DNA of 64,000 bases from Rahnella rivi (GCF_019049655.1 NZ_JAFMOX010000060.1:167990-231989), one strand, 5' to 3'. Shown: positions 9,430 to 19,311, counted from the first letter of the stretch. Notes: generated by a model not told the origin, from the letters alone. Made by a program: numbers and translations.

Positions 9430-11484
9430 ATGGAATTGAAATCGACCTCTTTCGGGAAACATCTGGCTCAGCACCCTTACAATCGGGTGCGCATGCTTAA
9501 CGCGGGCGTTGAAGTCAGCGGCGACAAACATCACTACCTGATCCCTTTCAATCAGCTGATCCAGATCCGCTGCAAACGCGGCATTGTCTGGGGTGAGCTT
9601 GAATTCGAGCTTCCTGAAGAGAAAGTCGTGCGTCTGCATGGCACGGAGTGGCAGGAAACTCAGCGTTTTTATCAGCATTTGCTTAAAGCCTGGCAGAGCT
9701 GGAGCGATGAAATGAGCGACGTCAGTGCCGGCGTGTTGCACGGGCAGGTGGAAAAAATCGAGCGCATTGAAGAGCAGGACAAATGGTTCAAGCGTGTCGA
9801 TCTGGCTGATGTGCAGAAAGACATCGCCGCAGCTTTTGCCGCGATACCGGTTCCGGTTGAGCGCCTGAACGAATTTGAGAACTGCCGTGACGATTATCAA
9901 ACCTGTCTGCGCTGGCTCGAGCAGGGTAAACGCAGCGTCGACAGACGAAATCTGGCGTGGACTGATCGGGTGATTGCCGATAATCGTGACTTCTTCGATA
10001 CCGTCGAAGTGTCTCCGCTCAATGACAGCCAGTGCCGGGCGGTGGTCAACGGGGAAGATGCTGTGCTGGTGCTGGCAGGTGCGGGCAGCGGCAAAACGTC
10101 GGTACTGGTGGCGCGCGCTGGCTGGCTGTTACGGCGTCAGGAAGCGCAACCGGAGCAAATCCTGCTTCTGGCGTTCGGACGTCAGGCCGCCGATGAAATG
10201 AACACCCGTATAAAAGAGCGCCTGCATACCGAGGGCATCAAAGCCAAGACTTTCCATGCGCTGGCATTACAGATTATTTCGGAAGGCAGCAAAAAAACGC
10301 CGAAAATCAGCAAACTGGAGACGGATGCCAAAGCGCGCCGCAGTTTACTGATCAAGACCTGGCAGCAGCAATGTGCAGAGAAAAAAGTCCAGGCCAGCGG
10401 CTGGCGGCAGTGGATGACTGATGAGCTTGAATGGACCGTTCCGGAGGGGGATTACTGGAAGAACAAAGCGCTGGCCGAGAGATTGTGCAGCCGTCTTGAA
10501 CGCTGGCTCGGCCTGATGCGTATGCATGGCGGCAGCCAGGCAGAGATGATCGACGCGGCCCCTGAAGAGGTAAAAGAAATTTTCCAGAAGCGTATTCGCC
10601 TGATGGCACCGTTTCTGAAAGCCTGGAAAACAGCGCTTAAAGAAGAGGGCGCAGTGGATTTCTCAGGGCTGATTCATCAGGCCGTCAATATTCTGGATAA
10701 AGGGCGGTTTGTCAGCCCGTGGAAACACATTCTGGTGGATGAGTTTCAGGACATTTCGCCACAGCGTGCGCTGCTTCTTTCTGCCCTGCGTAAACTCAAC
10801 AAGCACACCAGCCTGTTTGCCGTCGGTGATGACTGGCAGGCCATTTACCGGTTCAGTGGTGCTGAGCTTTCGCTGACTACCGCATTTGCTGAAAACTTCG
10901 GTGAAGGCGCGCAATGTGCGCTCGATACCACCTACCGTTTCAATGATCGTATTGGTGAAATCGCGAATAAATTTGTCCAGCAAAACCCTTATCAGCTGAA
11001 AAAACCGTTAAACAGCCTGACGAAGGGCAACAAGAAAAATGTCGTTATTCTTCCTGAGGATCAGCTGGAAAAATTACTGGATAAACTCAGCGGGTACGTC
11101 ACGGCGCAGGAGCAGATTATGGTGCTGGCGCGTTATCACCATCTGCGTCCGCAAATACTGGAGAAAGCCGCCACGCGCTGGCCGAAACTCAATCTTGAGT
11201 TTATGACTATCCATGCCAGCAAAGGTCAGCAGGCTGATTATGTGATTATCGTCGGGTTGCATGAGGGCAATGATGGATTCCCTGCGCCAGCCCGCGAATC
11301 GGTGCTGGAGCAGGTTTTACTGCCCGAACCTGAGAACTTCATGGACGCGGAAGAGCGGCGTTTACTGTATGTGGCGATGACCCGCGCGAAACATCAGGTC
11401 TGGTTGCTGCAGGATAAAGCGCGTCCTTCGGTGTTTGTTGAGCAGCTTGAAGACATCGGCGTACCGGTGCAGAGAAAGCCCTGA
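9430..11484 (+). CDS. helD: DNA helicase IV (HelD)
   Basis: 684 residues. An N-terminal domain of about 195 residues specific to HelD is followed by an SF1 (UvrD/Rep-like) helicase. Visible are the Q-motif region SPLNDSQCRAV, Walker A AGAGSGKT at 216-223, Walker B DEFQD near 437-441, GDDWQAIYRFSG, TIHASKGQQADYVI and the C-terminal RRLLYVAMTRAK. It unwinds DNA 3' to 5' using ATP. It is divergent from yccF and convergent with mgsA. Confidence 0.95.
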   Translation: MELKSTSFGKHLAQHPYNRVRMLNAGVEVSGDKHHYLIPFNQLIQIRCKRGIVWGELEFELPEEKVVRLHGTEWQETQRFYQHLLKAWQSWSDEMSDVSAGVLHGQVEKIERIEEQDKWFKRVDLADVQKDIAAAFAAIPVPVERLNEFENCRDDYQTCLRWLEQGKRSVDRRNLAWTDRVIADNRDFFDTVEVSPLNDSQCRAVVNGEDAVLVLAGAGSGKTSVLVARAGWLLRRQEAQPEQILLLAFGRQAADEMNTRIKERLHTEGIKAKTFHALALQIISEGSKKTPKISKLETDAKARRSLLIKTWQQQCAEKKVQASGWRQWMTDELEWTVPEGDYWKNKALAERLCSRLERWLGLMRMHGGSQAEMIDAAPEEVKEIFQKRIRLMAPFLKAWKTALKEEGAVDFSGLIHQAVNILDKGRFVSPWKHILVDEFQDISPQRALLLSALRKLNKHTSLFAVGDDWQAIYRFSGAELSLTTAFAENFGEGAQCALDTTYRFNDRIGEIANKFVQQNPYQLKKPLNSLTKGNKKNVVILPEDQLEKLLDKLSGYVTAQEQIMVLARYHHLRPQILEKAATRWPKLNLEFMTIHASKGQQADYVIIVGLHEGNDGFPAPARESVLEQVLLPEPENFMDAEERRLLYVAMTRAKHQVWLLQDKARPSVFVEQLEDIGVPVQRKP

Positions 11485-11487
11485 ACG

Positions 11488-11518
11488 AAAGGCCCGGCGT
11501 ACTGGCTCCGGGCCTTTT
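11488..11518. terminator. Terminator between helD and mgsA
   Basis: AAAGGCCCGG / CCGGGCCTTTT stem with a ten-base loop, three bases after the helD stop; usable in both directions. Confidence 0.85.
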
Positions 11519-11523
11519 ATCCT

Positions 11524-11985
11524 TCATTCTTTCAGGCGTGCCCACAAATAGCGCTGATAGTCAGGAATGGTGATTTCAACTTCCGACTGAAACATCGGCG
11601 ACTGAATCAGAAAATCAGCGGTAGAAATGTTCGTCGCCACAGGAATATTCCATACCGTCGCCAGACGCAGCAGCGCCTTCACATCCGGGTCATGCGGAAC
11701 GGCATTGAGCGGATCCCACAGGAAAATCAGCATATCAATTTTGCCTTCCGCGATCAGCGCGCCGACCTGCTGATCGCCACCCATCGGACCACTCAGCATA
11801 CTTTTGACGTTAATTCCGGTGTTACGCTGAACCAGATTTCCGGTGGTACCCGTGGCATAAAGAATGTGCTTTGAAAGCTCAGCGACGTTTTTATCCACCC
11901 ATTTCATCAGCGTATTTTTGCAGTGGTCATGGGCGACCAGCGCAATATGCTTTTGGCTGGCGATCGTGCGGGTTGTGAATTCCAT
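11524..11985 (-). CDS. mgsA: Methylglyoxal synthase
   Basis: 153 residues. MgsA converts dihydroxyacetone phosphate to methylglyoxal and phosphate, a bypass that relieves sugar-phosphate stress. The MGS-like fold shows [11 protein letters not shown] near the N-terminus, [11 protein letters not shown] with catalytic Asp71, and NAVPHDPD with His98, the same numbers as in E. coli. It is cytosolic and homohexameric in the family. It is transcribed alone, convergent with helD. Confidence 0.97.
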   Translation of the reverse strand: MEFTTRTIASQKHIALVAHDHCKNTLMKWVDKNVAELSKHILYATGTTGNLVQRNTGINVKSMLSGPMGGDQQVGALIAEGKIDMLIFLWDPLNAVPHDPDVKALLRLATVWNIPVATNISTADFLIQSPMFQSEVEITIPDYQRYLWARLKE

Positions 11986-12106
11986 CTAATTCCCTTCAAC
12001 GCGAAAGTAAAAGTGGCTCACAGAATACTGAAACTGGGTTTTACTGCATAGCGCGGGGGCAAGAATTTGGCGTTAAGGAAGAAAATGCGTGATGCAGATG
12101 ACGTTA

Positions 12107-12763
12107 CTACGCCCGTTCTTGTTTTTCTGGTTGTCTGAACCAGAGCAGAAACTGTTCGATACCCGCATTGGCGGCGAGACGGGTCCAGAGCGGATGAAGA
12201 TAGGTCATTTCGATTTGTGAAGGGCGTTCGTGCGTCATTGCCGTTTTTCTGTCTGAATTGTTTTTGGCAAAAGCAGGCACCGCGGCGCGTGCGCCGGAAA
12301 GGTTATAGGTCATCATCAATTTTTCAGCGTCAGCCAGGCGTTCTGCATTAAACATATTCAGCACATCACGCTGGGTTTTAATCTGACGTCCTTGTTCATT
12401 CACCAGCTGGTAGTTCATCGCGTGGCTAAACTGCGCCATCTCTTTTTCATTACTGAGCGATGGCAGAACAAAGGAGACTGAGCGGTTATCATGTGCGCTG
12501 AAGGTCACAATAAAGGCCGGAGAGTGATAAAGCTGAGGCGGCTGCGGGCTGGCAGTATGAATATTTTTACTGACCTGAAACAGGATCTGATGCTGTCCGC
12601 CGTCAAGTTCGAGGCTTTCCGCCCCCTTGAGAATGGCGCCTGACATCAGTTTGCCGTCGATCACCAGCACGTCAACGTCTGGGGAAAGTTTGAGTGAGGT
12701 CGCCGAAGCTGACGCCATCAGGCTGAGACTCGCTAATGCGACCAGCGCATGACAGACTTTCAT
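12107..12763 (-). CDS. yccT: YccT-family exported protein (DUF2057)
   Basis: 218 residues from ATG 12763, which has a GAGGAGAG ribosome-binding site; an in-frame start ten codons earlier is poorer. Residues 1-22 form a signal peptide (MKVCHALVALASLSLMASASA). The mature part contains the DUF2057 segment LKLSPDVDVLVIDGK and GGQHQILFQVSKN. The protein is predicted to be periplasmic. E. coli YccT has been linked to inhibition of curli assembly; that role is from general knowledge and not visible here. It is divergent from yccU. Confidence 0.88.
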   Translation of the reverse strand: MKVCHALVALASLSLMASASATSLKLSPDVDVLVIDGKLMSGAILKGAESLELDGGQHQILFQVSKNIHTASPQPPQLYHSPAFIVTFSAHDNRSVSFVLPSLSNEKEMAQFSHAMNYQLVNEQGRQIKTQRDVLNMFNAERLADAEKLMMTYNLSGARAAVPAFAKNNSDRKTAMTHERPSQIEMTYLHPLWTRLAANAGIEQFLLWFRQPEKQERA

Positions 12764-12954
12764 TCTTCTCTCCTCAAACACAACGTTGTTCATCCTCTAT
12801 TATTCAGTAACGGTGATTGTGTGTCAAAGTTTTACAAAATGTTTTAAATTCACACGGCGCACAACGACGGTCTTCTGGCTTTTTTGTCGGCCAGCCTGCC
12901 GGAATAACAATGCTGAGTTACACTTAGCTCAGACAGGTCAAAGGAGAAAATCCC

Positions 12955-13365
12955 GTGCAAGATAATGATATTCGCAACATTCTGCAGGATGTGAAAACCA
13001 TCGCGCTGGTCGGCGCCAGCGATAATCCGGGTCGTCCTAGTTATGGCGTCATGGCGTACTTACTTTCGCAGGGTTATCAGGTGACGCCTGTCAGCCCAAA
13101 ACTCGCAGGGCAAGAGTTGCTGGGGCAGAAGGTGGTCGCCACGCTGGCTGACATTGCGCATCCGGTGGATATGGTCGATGTATTTCGCAATGCTGAAGCC
13201 GCTTACGGCGTCGCGCAGGAAGCGATCGCGATAAAAGCCAAAGTTCTCTGGCTGCAAATCGGCGTCATCAACGAACAGGCTGCAGTTCTGGCGAAAGAAG
13301 CCGGGCTGAAAGTGGTTATGGATCGTTGCCCGAAAATTGAAATCCCGCGACTGGGGATTAAATAA
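12955..13365 (+). CDS. yccU: CoA-binding domain protein YccU
   Basis: 136 residues forming one CoA-binding (Rossmann-like) domain, with [27 protein letters not shown] at the nucleotide-binding end and [15 protein letters not shown] later on. The C-terminus [13 protein letters not shown] is typical of the family. The start is GTG, eight bases after AAAGGAGA. The cellular role is not known. It is divergent from yccT and convergent with hspQ. Confidence 0.92.
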   Translation: MQDNDIRNILQDVKTIALVGASDNPGRPSYGVMAYLLSQGYQVTPVSPKLAGQELLGQKVVATLADIAHPVDMVDVFRNAEAAYGVAQEAIAIKAKVLWLQIGVINEQAAVLAKEAGLKVVMDRCPKIEIPRLGIK

Positions 13366-13396
13366 ATTTTTTGCGGTAACGCACAAAAAATGGCGT

Positions 13397-13426
13397 AAAA
13401 AAACCGGCTGCAAAGGCCGGTTTTTC
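13397..13426. terminator. Terminator between yccU and hspQ
   Basis: AAAAACCGGC / GCCGGTTTTT stem with a seven-base loop; suits both convergent genes. Confidence 0.88.
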
Positions 13427-13445
13427 ACATTTGTAATCGAAGAAA

Positions 13446-13763
13446 TCAGTTACGCAGGCGAGGGGCCTGAAGCTGACTGCGCACCGAGGCAGCTAAATCA
13501 TCCAGAGACGTCTGTTCCGGATGCGCCCGTGCCGCTTCGTGATCGATCTGTATTTCGGCCAGATACGTATGGATTGGCTGGCCTTCCTCATCTTCCATCA
13601 CCACGTGGTACCAGGGGGCCGCACGCAGGGTGTCATCAGTGGCAAGTTCAGCGACGTCAGGTTTGTCCAGCGAATACTCCGCATCGACATCGATTACCAC
13701 ACCCAAATAGCCCAACATTCTGTGGCGGACCTGTTGGCCGATACCAAATTTACTGGCAATCAT
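13446..13763 (-). CDS. hspQ: Heat shock protein HspQ
   Basis: 105 residues starting [21 protein letters not shown], the E. coli length. An ATG two codons earlier abuts the AGGAG and is too close; the ATG at 13763 is six bases from it. The YccV/HspQ domain shows [20 protein letters not shown] and the tail [10 protein letters not shown]. HspQ binds hemimethylated DNA in vitro and in Yersinia modulates Lon; which role applies here cannot be told. Confidence 0.95.
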   Translation of the reverse strand: MIASKFGIGQQVRHRMLGYLGVVIDVDAEYSLDKPDVAELATDDTLRAAPWYHVVMEDEEGQPIHTYLAEIQIDHEAARAHPEQTSLDDLAASVRSQLQAPRLRN

Positions 13764-13853
13764 AGTCATCTCCTGAAATTAGCGTCTTATCTTCTATATG
13801 GAGATAAAACGCGCTGTTTCAAGTTTTGACCACTTAATCCGCTAAAGATTCTC

Positions 13854-13879
13854 CGGTGTGCGCCTGTCAGGGCACACCG
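13854..13879 (-). terminator. Probable rlmI terminator
   Basis: CGGTGTGC / GCACACCG stem just after the rlmI stop on the minus strand; the following T run is poor. Confidence 0.45.
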
Positions 13880-13886
13880 TGATCAA

Positions 13887-15080
13887 TCAGTGAGTCACCC
13901 GGCAGGCAAAACCTTTCAGGTACAGACCTTCCGGATAAGCGCCCGTGACCGGGTGATCGGCCGCCTGTCGGAACTGCTCAACAAACTGAATTTCGCGATG
14001 CGCATCCAGCGCGGCATCGGCCAGGATTTTCTGGAACAGGTCAGTGGGCAGTAAACCGGAGCACGAGAAGCTCAGCAAGATACCGCCCGGACGCAGCAGT
14101 TGCAGCGCCAGCATATTGATATCTTTATAGCCGCGACACGCGCTCGCCAGCTGATTTTTATTCTCTACGAATTTAGGCGGATCCATCACTATCATGTCGA
14201 ACAGTCTGCCTTCGGTGCGGTATTTACGCAGCAACTGGAAGACGTCTTCACGCACAAATTCTGCTTTCGACAGATCCAGGTTATTCAGCTCAACGTTCTG
14301 ACGCGCCACATCAAGCGCTGCCTGCGAGGTATCAACGTTAGTGACTTTCGTGCAGCCGCCCATCAGCGCTGACACAGCAAAGGCGCCGGTGTAGGAGAAG
14401 CAGTTCAGCACTTCACGGCCTGCCGCATAGTGGCGTGCAGCCAGGCGGCTGTCGCGCTGGTCGAGATAGAAACCGGTCTTATGACCTTCTTTGATGTCCA
14501 CCAGCAGGCTCATGCCGTGCTCCTGGATAGGCAGCAGGGCAGGCGGCTCATCGCCAAGCACGTGACCCTGCACCATTTCCATGCCTTCTTTCTTACGCAC
14601 CGCGACGTCGGAACGATCCCAGATGGCGCATTCCGGGTAGCAGTGTTGCAGGGCGGCAATCAGCGGTGCACGCTGATATTCAGCCCCGGCAGAAAGTAAT
14701 TGCAACACCAGGAAATTCTGGAAGCGGTCAATCGTCACGCCGGGAAGGCCGTCAGACTCACCGGCAATCAGGCGGTAACCGTCAAGCCCGTCGCGTTTGG
14801 CGATATAATCACGCCAGCTTTGCGCCTGCTGCAGACGGCGGATAAAGAAATCGATGTCGATCTCTTCCTGCGGTTCGAAAGTCCAGACACGGGCGCGGAT
14901 TTGCGACGACGGAGAATAAGCGCCGCGCGCGAGCCATTTCCCCTGACTGTCTACAATATCAATAGTGTCGCCGGGGTTGGCTTTACCTTCGATGCGTGAA
15001 ACCGCACCGGAAAACACCCACGGATGGCGGCGCAGAAGAGATTTTTCGCGGCCTTTGGCCAGAATTAAACGTGCAGTCAT
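13887..15080 (-). CDS. rlmI: 23S rRNA m5C1962 methyltransferase RlmI
   Basis: 397 residues. An N-terminal PUA domain (about 1-75, [20 protein letters not shown]) precedes a Rossmann methyltransferase with [18 protein letters not shown] (SAM site), the MIVMDPPKF motif and LSFSCSGLL. It methylates C1962 of 23S rRNA. The open frame begins 23 codons earlier, but family alignment favours the ATG at 15080; no strong ribosome-binding site precedes it, so the start is less certain than the identity. It is divergent from yccX. Confidence 0.94.
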   Translation of the reverse strand: MTARLILAKGREKSLLRRHPWVFSGAVSRIEGKANPGDTIDIVDSQGKWLARGAYSPSSQIRARVWTFEPQEEIDIDFFIRRLQQAQSWRDYIAKRDGLDGYRLIAGESDGLPGVTIDRFQNFLVLQLLSAGAEYQRAPLIAALQHCYPECAIWDRSDVAVRKKEGMEMVQGHVLGDEPPALLPIQEHGMSLLVDIKEGHKTGFYLDQRDSRLAARHYAAGREVLNCFSYTGAFAVSALMGGCTKVTNVDTSQAALDVARQNVELNNLDLSKAEFVREDVFQLLRKYRTEGRLFDMIVMDPPKFVENKNQLASACRGYKDINMLALQLLRPGGILLSFSCSGLLPTDLFQKILADAALDAHREIQFVEQFRQAADHPVTGAYPEGLYLKGFACRVTH

Positions 15081-15178
15081 AAAATTAGGTTCTGTCGGTT
15101 CGGAGACAAAAAAGAGCGACATTGTCCGGTCATGCAGGTGAAATTGCAACGAACCATACCGCTAACGGAGAGATAATT

Positions 15179-15457
15179 ATGTCAACAGTCAGTATAGCCG
15201 CCTGGGTCTACGGCATGGTGCAGGGTGTCGGTTTTCGATTTTCAACACAACATCAGGCCACCGCGCTGGGGCTGACCGGATACGCCAAAAACCTTGATGA
15301 CGGCAGCGTCGAAGTGGTGGCGTGCGGGGAGCAGGAAAAGGTGGAACAGCTGTTAGTCTGGCTGAAAGCCGGCGGGCCGACACATGCGCGGGTGGATCGT
15401 GTGCTCAGTGAGCCGACCGCACCCGGCGATTATAAAGAGTTCAAAATCAAATACTGA
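15179..15457 (+). CDS. yccX: Acylphosphatase
   Basis: 92 residues from ATG 15179 with ACGGAG upstream. The acylphosphatase signature [12 protein letters not shown] holds the phosphate-binding Arg20, and [13 protein letters not shown] the catalytic Asn38. It hydrolyses acyl phosphates such as acetyl phosphate. It is divergent from rlmI and convergent with tusE. Confidence 0.95.
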   Translation: MSTVSIAAWVYGMVQGVGFRFSTQHQATALGLTGYAKNLDDGSVEVVACGEQEKVEQLLVWLKAGGPTHARVDRVLSEPTAPGDYKEFKIKY

Positions 15458-15467
15458 GGCGCGGGGG

Positions 15468-15797
15468 TTACAGGCACTTTACCGGTTTAGGCAGGCCCGC
15501 GATTTTTGTCGCCTGTTTGGCCGGGCCTTTGGGGAACAGCCGGAAGAGATAACGGCTGTTGCCTTTCTCTTCGCCATATTTTTGCGCCATGGCTTTGACC
15601 AGCATCCGCACGGCGGGCGAGGTATTAAACTCCAGGTAAAAATCCCGCACAAAACGCACGACTTCCCAGTGGGCATCTGTCAGCACGATCCCTTCTTCTT
15701 CTGCCAGCAGTGGCGCCATGCCTTCCTGCCAGTCTTTACTGTTTTTCAGGTAACCCTGAGCGTCGGTTTCAATAACCTGACCGTCAAACTCCAGCAT
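15468..15797 (-). CDS. tusE: Sulfur-relay protein TusE
   Basis: 109 residues, with the penultimate Cys108 (KPVKCL) that receives sulfur from the TusBCD complex and passes it to MnmA for 2-thiolation of U34 in tRNA. DsrC/TusE family landmarks are [29 protein letters not shown] and [23 protein letters not shown]. It lies ten bases past the yccX stop on the opposite strand. Expression is probably from its own promoter. Confidence 0.96.
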   Translation of the reverse strand: MLEFDGQVIETDAQGYLKNSKDWQEGMAPLLAEEEGIVLTDAHWEVVRFVRDFYLEFNTSPAVRMLVKAMAQKYGEEKGNSRYLFRLFPKGPAKQATKIAGLPKPVKCL

Positions 15798-15857
15798 ACA
15801 ACCTCAAACCTGTAAAAATGCAGCAGGCAGTTTAGCAAAAAAGGTCTGCCTGAAAAA

Positions 15858-15885
15858 ATAAAAAGCCCCGCCGGAAGGCGGGGCT
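15858..15885 (-). terminator. yccA terminator
   Basis: On the minus strand AGCCCCGCC / GGCGGGGCT forms a stem followed by TTTTTATTTTTT, shortly after the yccA stop. Confidence 0.88.
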
Positions 15886-15919
15886 GCAATTTACATCGGA
15901 CGACAACAAAGAAAAGCAA

Positions 15920-16582
15920 TCAGTTACGGGATGACAGACCCAGAATGCTCAGCAGGCTGACAAACACGTTATACAGCGAGACATACAAACTCACGGTAGC
16001 GCGAATGTAATTGGTTTCGCCGCCATGAATAATATTACTGGTTTCCCACAAAATCGCGCCTGCGGAGAACAGAATGAACAGGCAGCTGATCGCCAGAGAC
16101 AGCGCCGGAATTTGCAGGAACAGGTTGGCGACAACCGCCACCAGCAGCACCACAAAGCCCGCCATCATCATGCCTGACAGGAACGACATGTCTTTGCGCG
16201 TGGTCAGCACGTAGGCCGAACAGCAGAAGAACACCAGCGCTGTACCGCCCAGGGCAAGCATAATAATGTCACCGGCACCGGCGGCCAGCAGTGAACTTAA
16301 CAATGGCCCCAGCGTGTAACCCATAAAGCCGGTCAACGCGAAAGCGGAAAGAATACCTGCCGGGCTGTTAGCCGTGCGGTAGGTCAGGAACATCAGGCCA
16401 TAAAACCCGACGATCGTCAGCAGAAAGCCGGGAGAAGGCAATCTCAGCACCGTACTCGCCGTCGCAGTGATCGCCGAAACGCCGAGAGTCAGGGCTAACA
16501 GGAAATAGGTGTTACGCAATACCCGGTGTGTGCTTAACAACGAGCCTGCGCGCGATGACGAAGAGGCAACGTAACGATCCAT
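15920..16582 (-). CDS. yccA: Inner-membrane FtsH modulator YccA
   Basis: 220 residues, a Bax inhibitor-1 (BI-1/TMBIM) family protein with seven hydrophobic segments from about residue 22 onward ([16 protein letters not shown] first). The N-terminal tail [13 protein letters not shown] is soluble; in E. coli such a tail is needed for recognition by the FtsH protease, of which YccA is substrate and modulator, protecting SecY. The C-terminus [19 protein letters not shown] is characteristic. Monocistronic. Confidence 0.95.
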   Translation of the reverse strand: MDRYVASSSSRAGSLLSTHRVLRNTYFLLALTLGVSAITATASTVLRLPSPGFLLTIVGFYGLMFLTYRTANSPAGILSAFALTGFMGYTLGPLLSSLLAAGAGDIIMLALGGTALVFFCCSAYVLTTRKDMSFLSGMMMAGFVVLLVAVVANLFLQIPALSLAISCLFILFSAGAILWETSNIIHGGETNYIRATVSLYVSLYNVFVSLLSILGLSSRN

Positions 16583-16801
16583 AATAAAATTCTCACTCTT
16601 ATAAAAGGATTGGAGTCGGTGAAAATACAGTCAGATTGGAGTGTAAGTAGTTGCGCCGCGTCATTAAAGACGTTTTACCCTTCTTTACCTGCTCAGGGCG
16701 TGCGGGGCGCGGTTTCCTGACGTCAGAATCACCGAAATGATGCTTAAATCGCCGCTTATGAACAGAATGCCTGTTTTTCAGGCAAACGAACAGAATCAGG
16801 C

Positions 16802-16830
16802 TTTACAAGCGGATCGGCACTGTTTATAGT
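16802..16830 (+). promoter_or_regulatory. Promoter of the first tRNA-Ser gene
   Basis: TTTACA (16802-16807), 17 bases, TATAGT (16825-16830), twelve bases before the tRNA. Confidence 0.65.
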
Positions 16831-16842
16831 TCGCTTCGTTGC

Positions 16843-16930
16843 GGAGGGGTGGCCGAGCGGCTGAAGGCACCGGTCTTGAAAACCGGCGATGGGAAACCAT
16901 TCGAGAGTTCGAATCTCTCCTCCTCCGCCA
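16843..16930 (+). tRNA. serT: tRNA-Ser (anticodon UGA), copy 1
   Basis: 88 bases including an encoded CCA. The GGAGGGG / CTCCTCC acceptor stem closes correctly, the anticodon loop is CTTGAAA (anticodon TGA), the T loop is GTTCGAATC and a long variable arm is present, as in all tRNA-Ser. It occupies the serT position of E. coli, downstream of yccA. Confidence 0.97.
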
Positions 16931-16944
16931 TAAACAACACAAGA

Positions 16945-16974
16945 AAGCTGCTAAGCAATTAGCGGCTTTTTTTG
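16945..16974 (+). terminator. Terminator of tRNA-Ser copy 1
   Basis: AGCTGCTAA / TTAGCGGCT stem followed by seven T. Confidence 0.85.
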
Positions 16975-17051
16975 TGCCTGTTATTCAGGCTCGCGTCAGG
17001 GTATGCGTTTTAAATGCTCATAAAATCAACAAACTAGGCTGAAAATAATGT

Positions 17052-17079
17052 TTGCATCTTTTTTCCGGTCTTGTATACT
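17052..17079 (+). promoter_or_regulatory. Promoter of the second tRNA-Ser gene
   Basis: TTGCAT (17052-17057), 16 bases, TATACT (17074-17079), then a GC-rich ACGCCCCG discriminator typical of stringently controlled stable-RNA promoters. Confidence 0.7.
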
Positions 17080-17125
17080 ACGCCCCGTACTGAACGACTG
17101 ACGTCGCAAAGTGCTTGTTGTTTAC

Positions 17126-17213
17126 GGAGGGGTGGCCGAGCGGCTGAAGGCACCGGTCTTGAAAACCGGCGATGGGAAACCATTCGAGAGTTCGAATCTC
17201 TCCTCCTCCGCCA
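17126..17213 (+). tRNA. serT: tRNA-Ser (anticodon UGA), copy 2
   Basis: All 88 bases are identical to copy 1, including the CCA end. The flanking terminator is also duplicated with few changes, but the promoter differs. The copies start 283 bases apart. Confidence 0.97.
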
Positions 17214-17226
17214 TAAACAACACATC

Positions 17227-17256
17227 AAAGCTGCTAAGCAATTAGCGGCTTTTTTT
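17227..17256 (+). terminator. Terminator of tRNA-Ser copy 2
   Basis: Same stem and T run as after copy 1. Confidence 0.85.
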
Positions 17257-17309
17257 GTGCCTGTAATCCGGCACATCCATTCGTTACTTCCCGTTGTCTT
17301 AGCAGTATG

Positions 17310-18227
17310 TCAGCCCGCTTGCTGCTGCCCGTACTGCCTTGGTGAACACCCGAGCGTGCGTTTGAACGCCGTACTGAAGGCGCTTTCTGATTCATAACCC
17401 AGCGACAACGCCACCGCCGATACCGGTTCTTTGCTGTTTGTCAGCCGGTCACCGGCCAGCAACATCCGCCAGCGGGTCAGGTATTCCAGCGGCGCGCTGC
17501 CGACGGCCAGCTTGAATTTCTGCGAGAACACCGAGCGCGACATGCCTGCCTGCTCCGCCAGCGTTTGCACCGTCCAGCGTTGCGCCGGGTTTTCATGCAT
17601 TGCATTCAGCGCTTTGGAGAGTTGCCTGTCAGCCAGCGCGGCAAACCAGCCGCTGCTTTCCCCTTCCGCTGCGTTATCGACGTGCATCCGCAGCGCCTGC
17701 ACCAGCATCATGTGCGCCATATGCTGCGCGATCAGCAATCCGCCTGGCCGCTGCTCACGCAACTCCTCCATCATCCGCTCAACCGCCCAGCGCAAACTGG
17801 CTTTGTCAGATTCTTTCGAGATGTGCACCACCGGCGGCAGCATCGCCAGCAGAGTAGAGGCGTGGGTGCCGCTGACCGCAAACCGGCTGCCGGTGAGGAA
17901 GAAATCCTTGCCGCCGTTGCAGGAAACCGTTCCGCCATCCCGCGCCTGCAGGAAAATTGGCCCGGCATCAACGGGCGGAATCGACAGATCGCTGGCGAGC
18001 CGGAACGGGCGGCCGGCCGGTAACACAAAGCAGTCTCCGGCTTTCAGATGCACGGCGCCTGGCACGGAATCGACCGCCAGCCAGCATTCACCGGTAATGA
18101 TCGCGTTACATTTAATCGACTGATAATGATCGGGGAATTGCACCGACCATGCGCCACCGGCTTCAAAACCTTTGGACATATAACTGCGTGGCTTCAGCAG
18201 TGACAACACATCAGAAAGAGGGTCCAT
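17310..18227 (-). CDS. AraC-family regulator with cupin sensor domain
   Basis: 305 residues. The N-terminal half is a cupin-type sensor domain (AraC-binding/Cupin_6 type: GECWLAVDSVPGAVHLKAGDCFVLPAG). The C-terminal 100 residues hold two helix-turn-helix motifs: WTVQTLAEQAGMSRSVFSQKF and VSAVALSLGYESESAFSTAFKR, then GCSPRQY. It is divergent from the epimerase-like gene at 18365 with 137 bases between them, so it probably controls that gene and perhaps itself. The inducer cannot be deduced. Not syntenic with E. coli; begins the accessory stretch after serT. Confidence 0.87.
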   Translation of the reverse strand: MDPLSDVLSLLKPRSYMSKGFEAGGAWSVQFPDHYQSIKCNAIITGECWLAVDSVPGAVHLKAGDCFVLPAGRPFRLASDLSIPPVDAGPIFLQARDGGTVSCNGGKDFFLTGSRFAVSGTHASTLLAMLPPVVHISKESDKASLRWAVERMMEELREQRPGGLLIAQHMAHMMLVQALRMHVDNAAEGESSGWFAALADRQLSKALNAMHENPAQRWTVQTLAEQAGMSRSVFSQKFKLAVGSAPLEYLTRWRMLLAGDRLTNSKEPVSAVALSLGYESESAFSTAFKRTLGCSPRQYGQQQAG

Positions 18228-18364
18228 CAGCGGCTCCGGACGATTGCAAAGATAATGCGGACATTAGCGCATAGATCGTCTTTTCTCCAGCGCCTATAGT
18301 TTGCTCACTCAGGCATACCCATTTTCAGCCACAGCAAATTTAGCCAACAACAGGGGAATTCGAG

Positions 18365-19255
18365 ATGCGTGTATTCGTTACAGGTGCTACAGGTTTTGTC
18401 GGTTCTGCGGTCGTGCAGGCATTGCTGCAGGCCGGTCATCAGGTGCTGGGGCTCGCGCGTTCGGAGGCCTCGGCGCAGGCGCTGACCGACGCGGGTGCCG
18501 ACGTGCATCGCGGCAGCTTAGAAGATTTGCAGAGTCTGGCCTCAGGCGCAGCACTGGCCGACGGCGTGATCCACACCGCGTTTATCCATGACTTTTCACA
18601 ATTTCTGGAGAACTGCGAAAAAGACCGGCTGGCGATTGGCGCGTTAGGCGCCGCGCTGAAAGGCACGGATAAACCCCTGATCGTGACCTCGGGCACTGCG
18701 CTGGTGAGTAACGGTCACCTGGCGACGGAAAACGATTTACCCGATCCGCAGGGGCAAAACCCGCGCATAGCGTCAGATAGGGCGGCCGCCGCGCTGACAG
18801 AGCAGGGCGTGCACGTCTCGCTGGTGCGTCTGCCGCCGTCGGTGCATGGCGCGGGTGACCACGGATTTGTGCCGATGATCATTGCCATGGCGCGGGAAAA
18901 GGGCGAATCCGCCTATATCGATGCAGGGCAAAATCTCTGGCCAGCCGTTCACCGGCTGGATGCCGCCCGCGTGTTTGTGCTGGCGCTGGAAAAGGGCGCA
19001 TCGAACGCCATTTATCACGCGAATTCAGAAGAAGGCGTGCCGTTTCGTGAGATCGCCATCCTGATTGGCAAACACCTGAACCTGCCGGTGGTGAGTAAAA
19101 ATGCGCAGGAGGCGGGAGAACATTTTGGCTGGTTTACCCATTTCGCCTCGCTGAACAACCCGACTTCCAGCCAGATCACCCGCGACGTTCTGGGCTGGAA
19201 ACCTGAACATCAGGATCTCCTGACTGATATCGACACCGCCGGCTATTTCAAATAA
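18365..19255 (+). CDS. NAD(P)-dependent epimerase-like SDR oxidoreductase
   Basis: 296 residues, extended short-chain dehydrogenase type. The N-terminal MRVFVTGATGFVGSAVVQ carries the TGxxGxxG dinucleotide-binding motif at residues 6-13. VIHTAFIHDF and VTSGTALV follow the family pattern, but I see no standard YxxxK catalytic pair at the expected place, so classical activity is uncertain. It pairs with the divergent AraC regulator; such pairs often respond to reactive carbonyls or aromatic compounds (inference). The start has GGGG nine bases upstream. Confidence 0.82.
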   Translation: MRVFVTGATGFVGSAVVQALLQAGHQVLGLARSEASAQALTDAGADVHRGSLEDLQSLASGAALADGVIHTAFIHDFSQFLENCEKDRLAIGALGAALKGTDKPLIVTSGTALVSNGHLATENDLPDPQGQNPRIASDRAAAALTEQGVHVSLVRLPPSVHGAGDHGFVPMIIAMAREKGESAYIDAGQNLWPAVHRLDAARVFVLALEKGASNAIYHANSEEGVPFREIAILIGKHLNLPVVSKNAQEAGEHFGWFTHFASLNNPTSSQITRDVLGWKPEHQDLLTDIDTAGYFK

Positions 19256-19278
19256 TCGTATTTTATAGCCACGCACAT

Positions 19279-19311
19279 CAGGTCACGCCGCTGACCTGTT
19301 TGCGTTTTTTG
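19279..19311 (+). terminator. Terminator after the SDR gene
   Basis: CAGGTCA / TGACCTG stem followed by TTTGCGTTTTTT, 24 bases past the stop. Confidence 0.75.
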
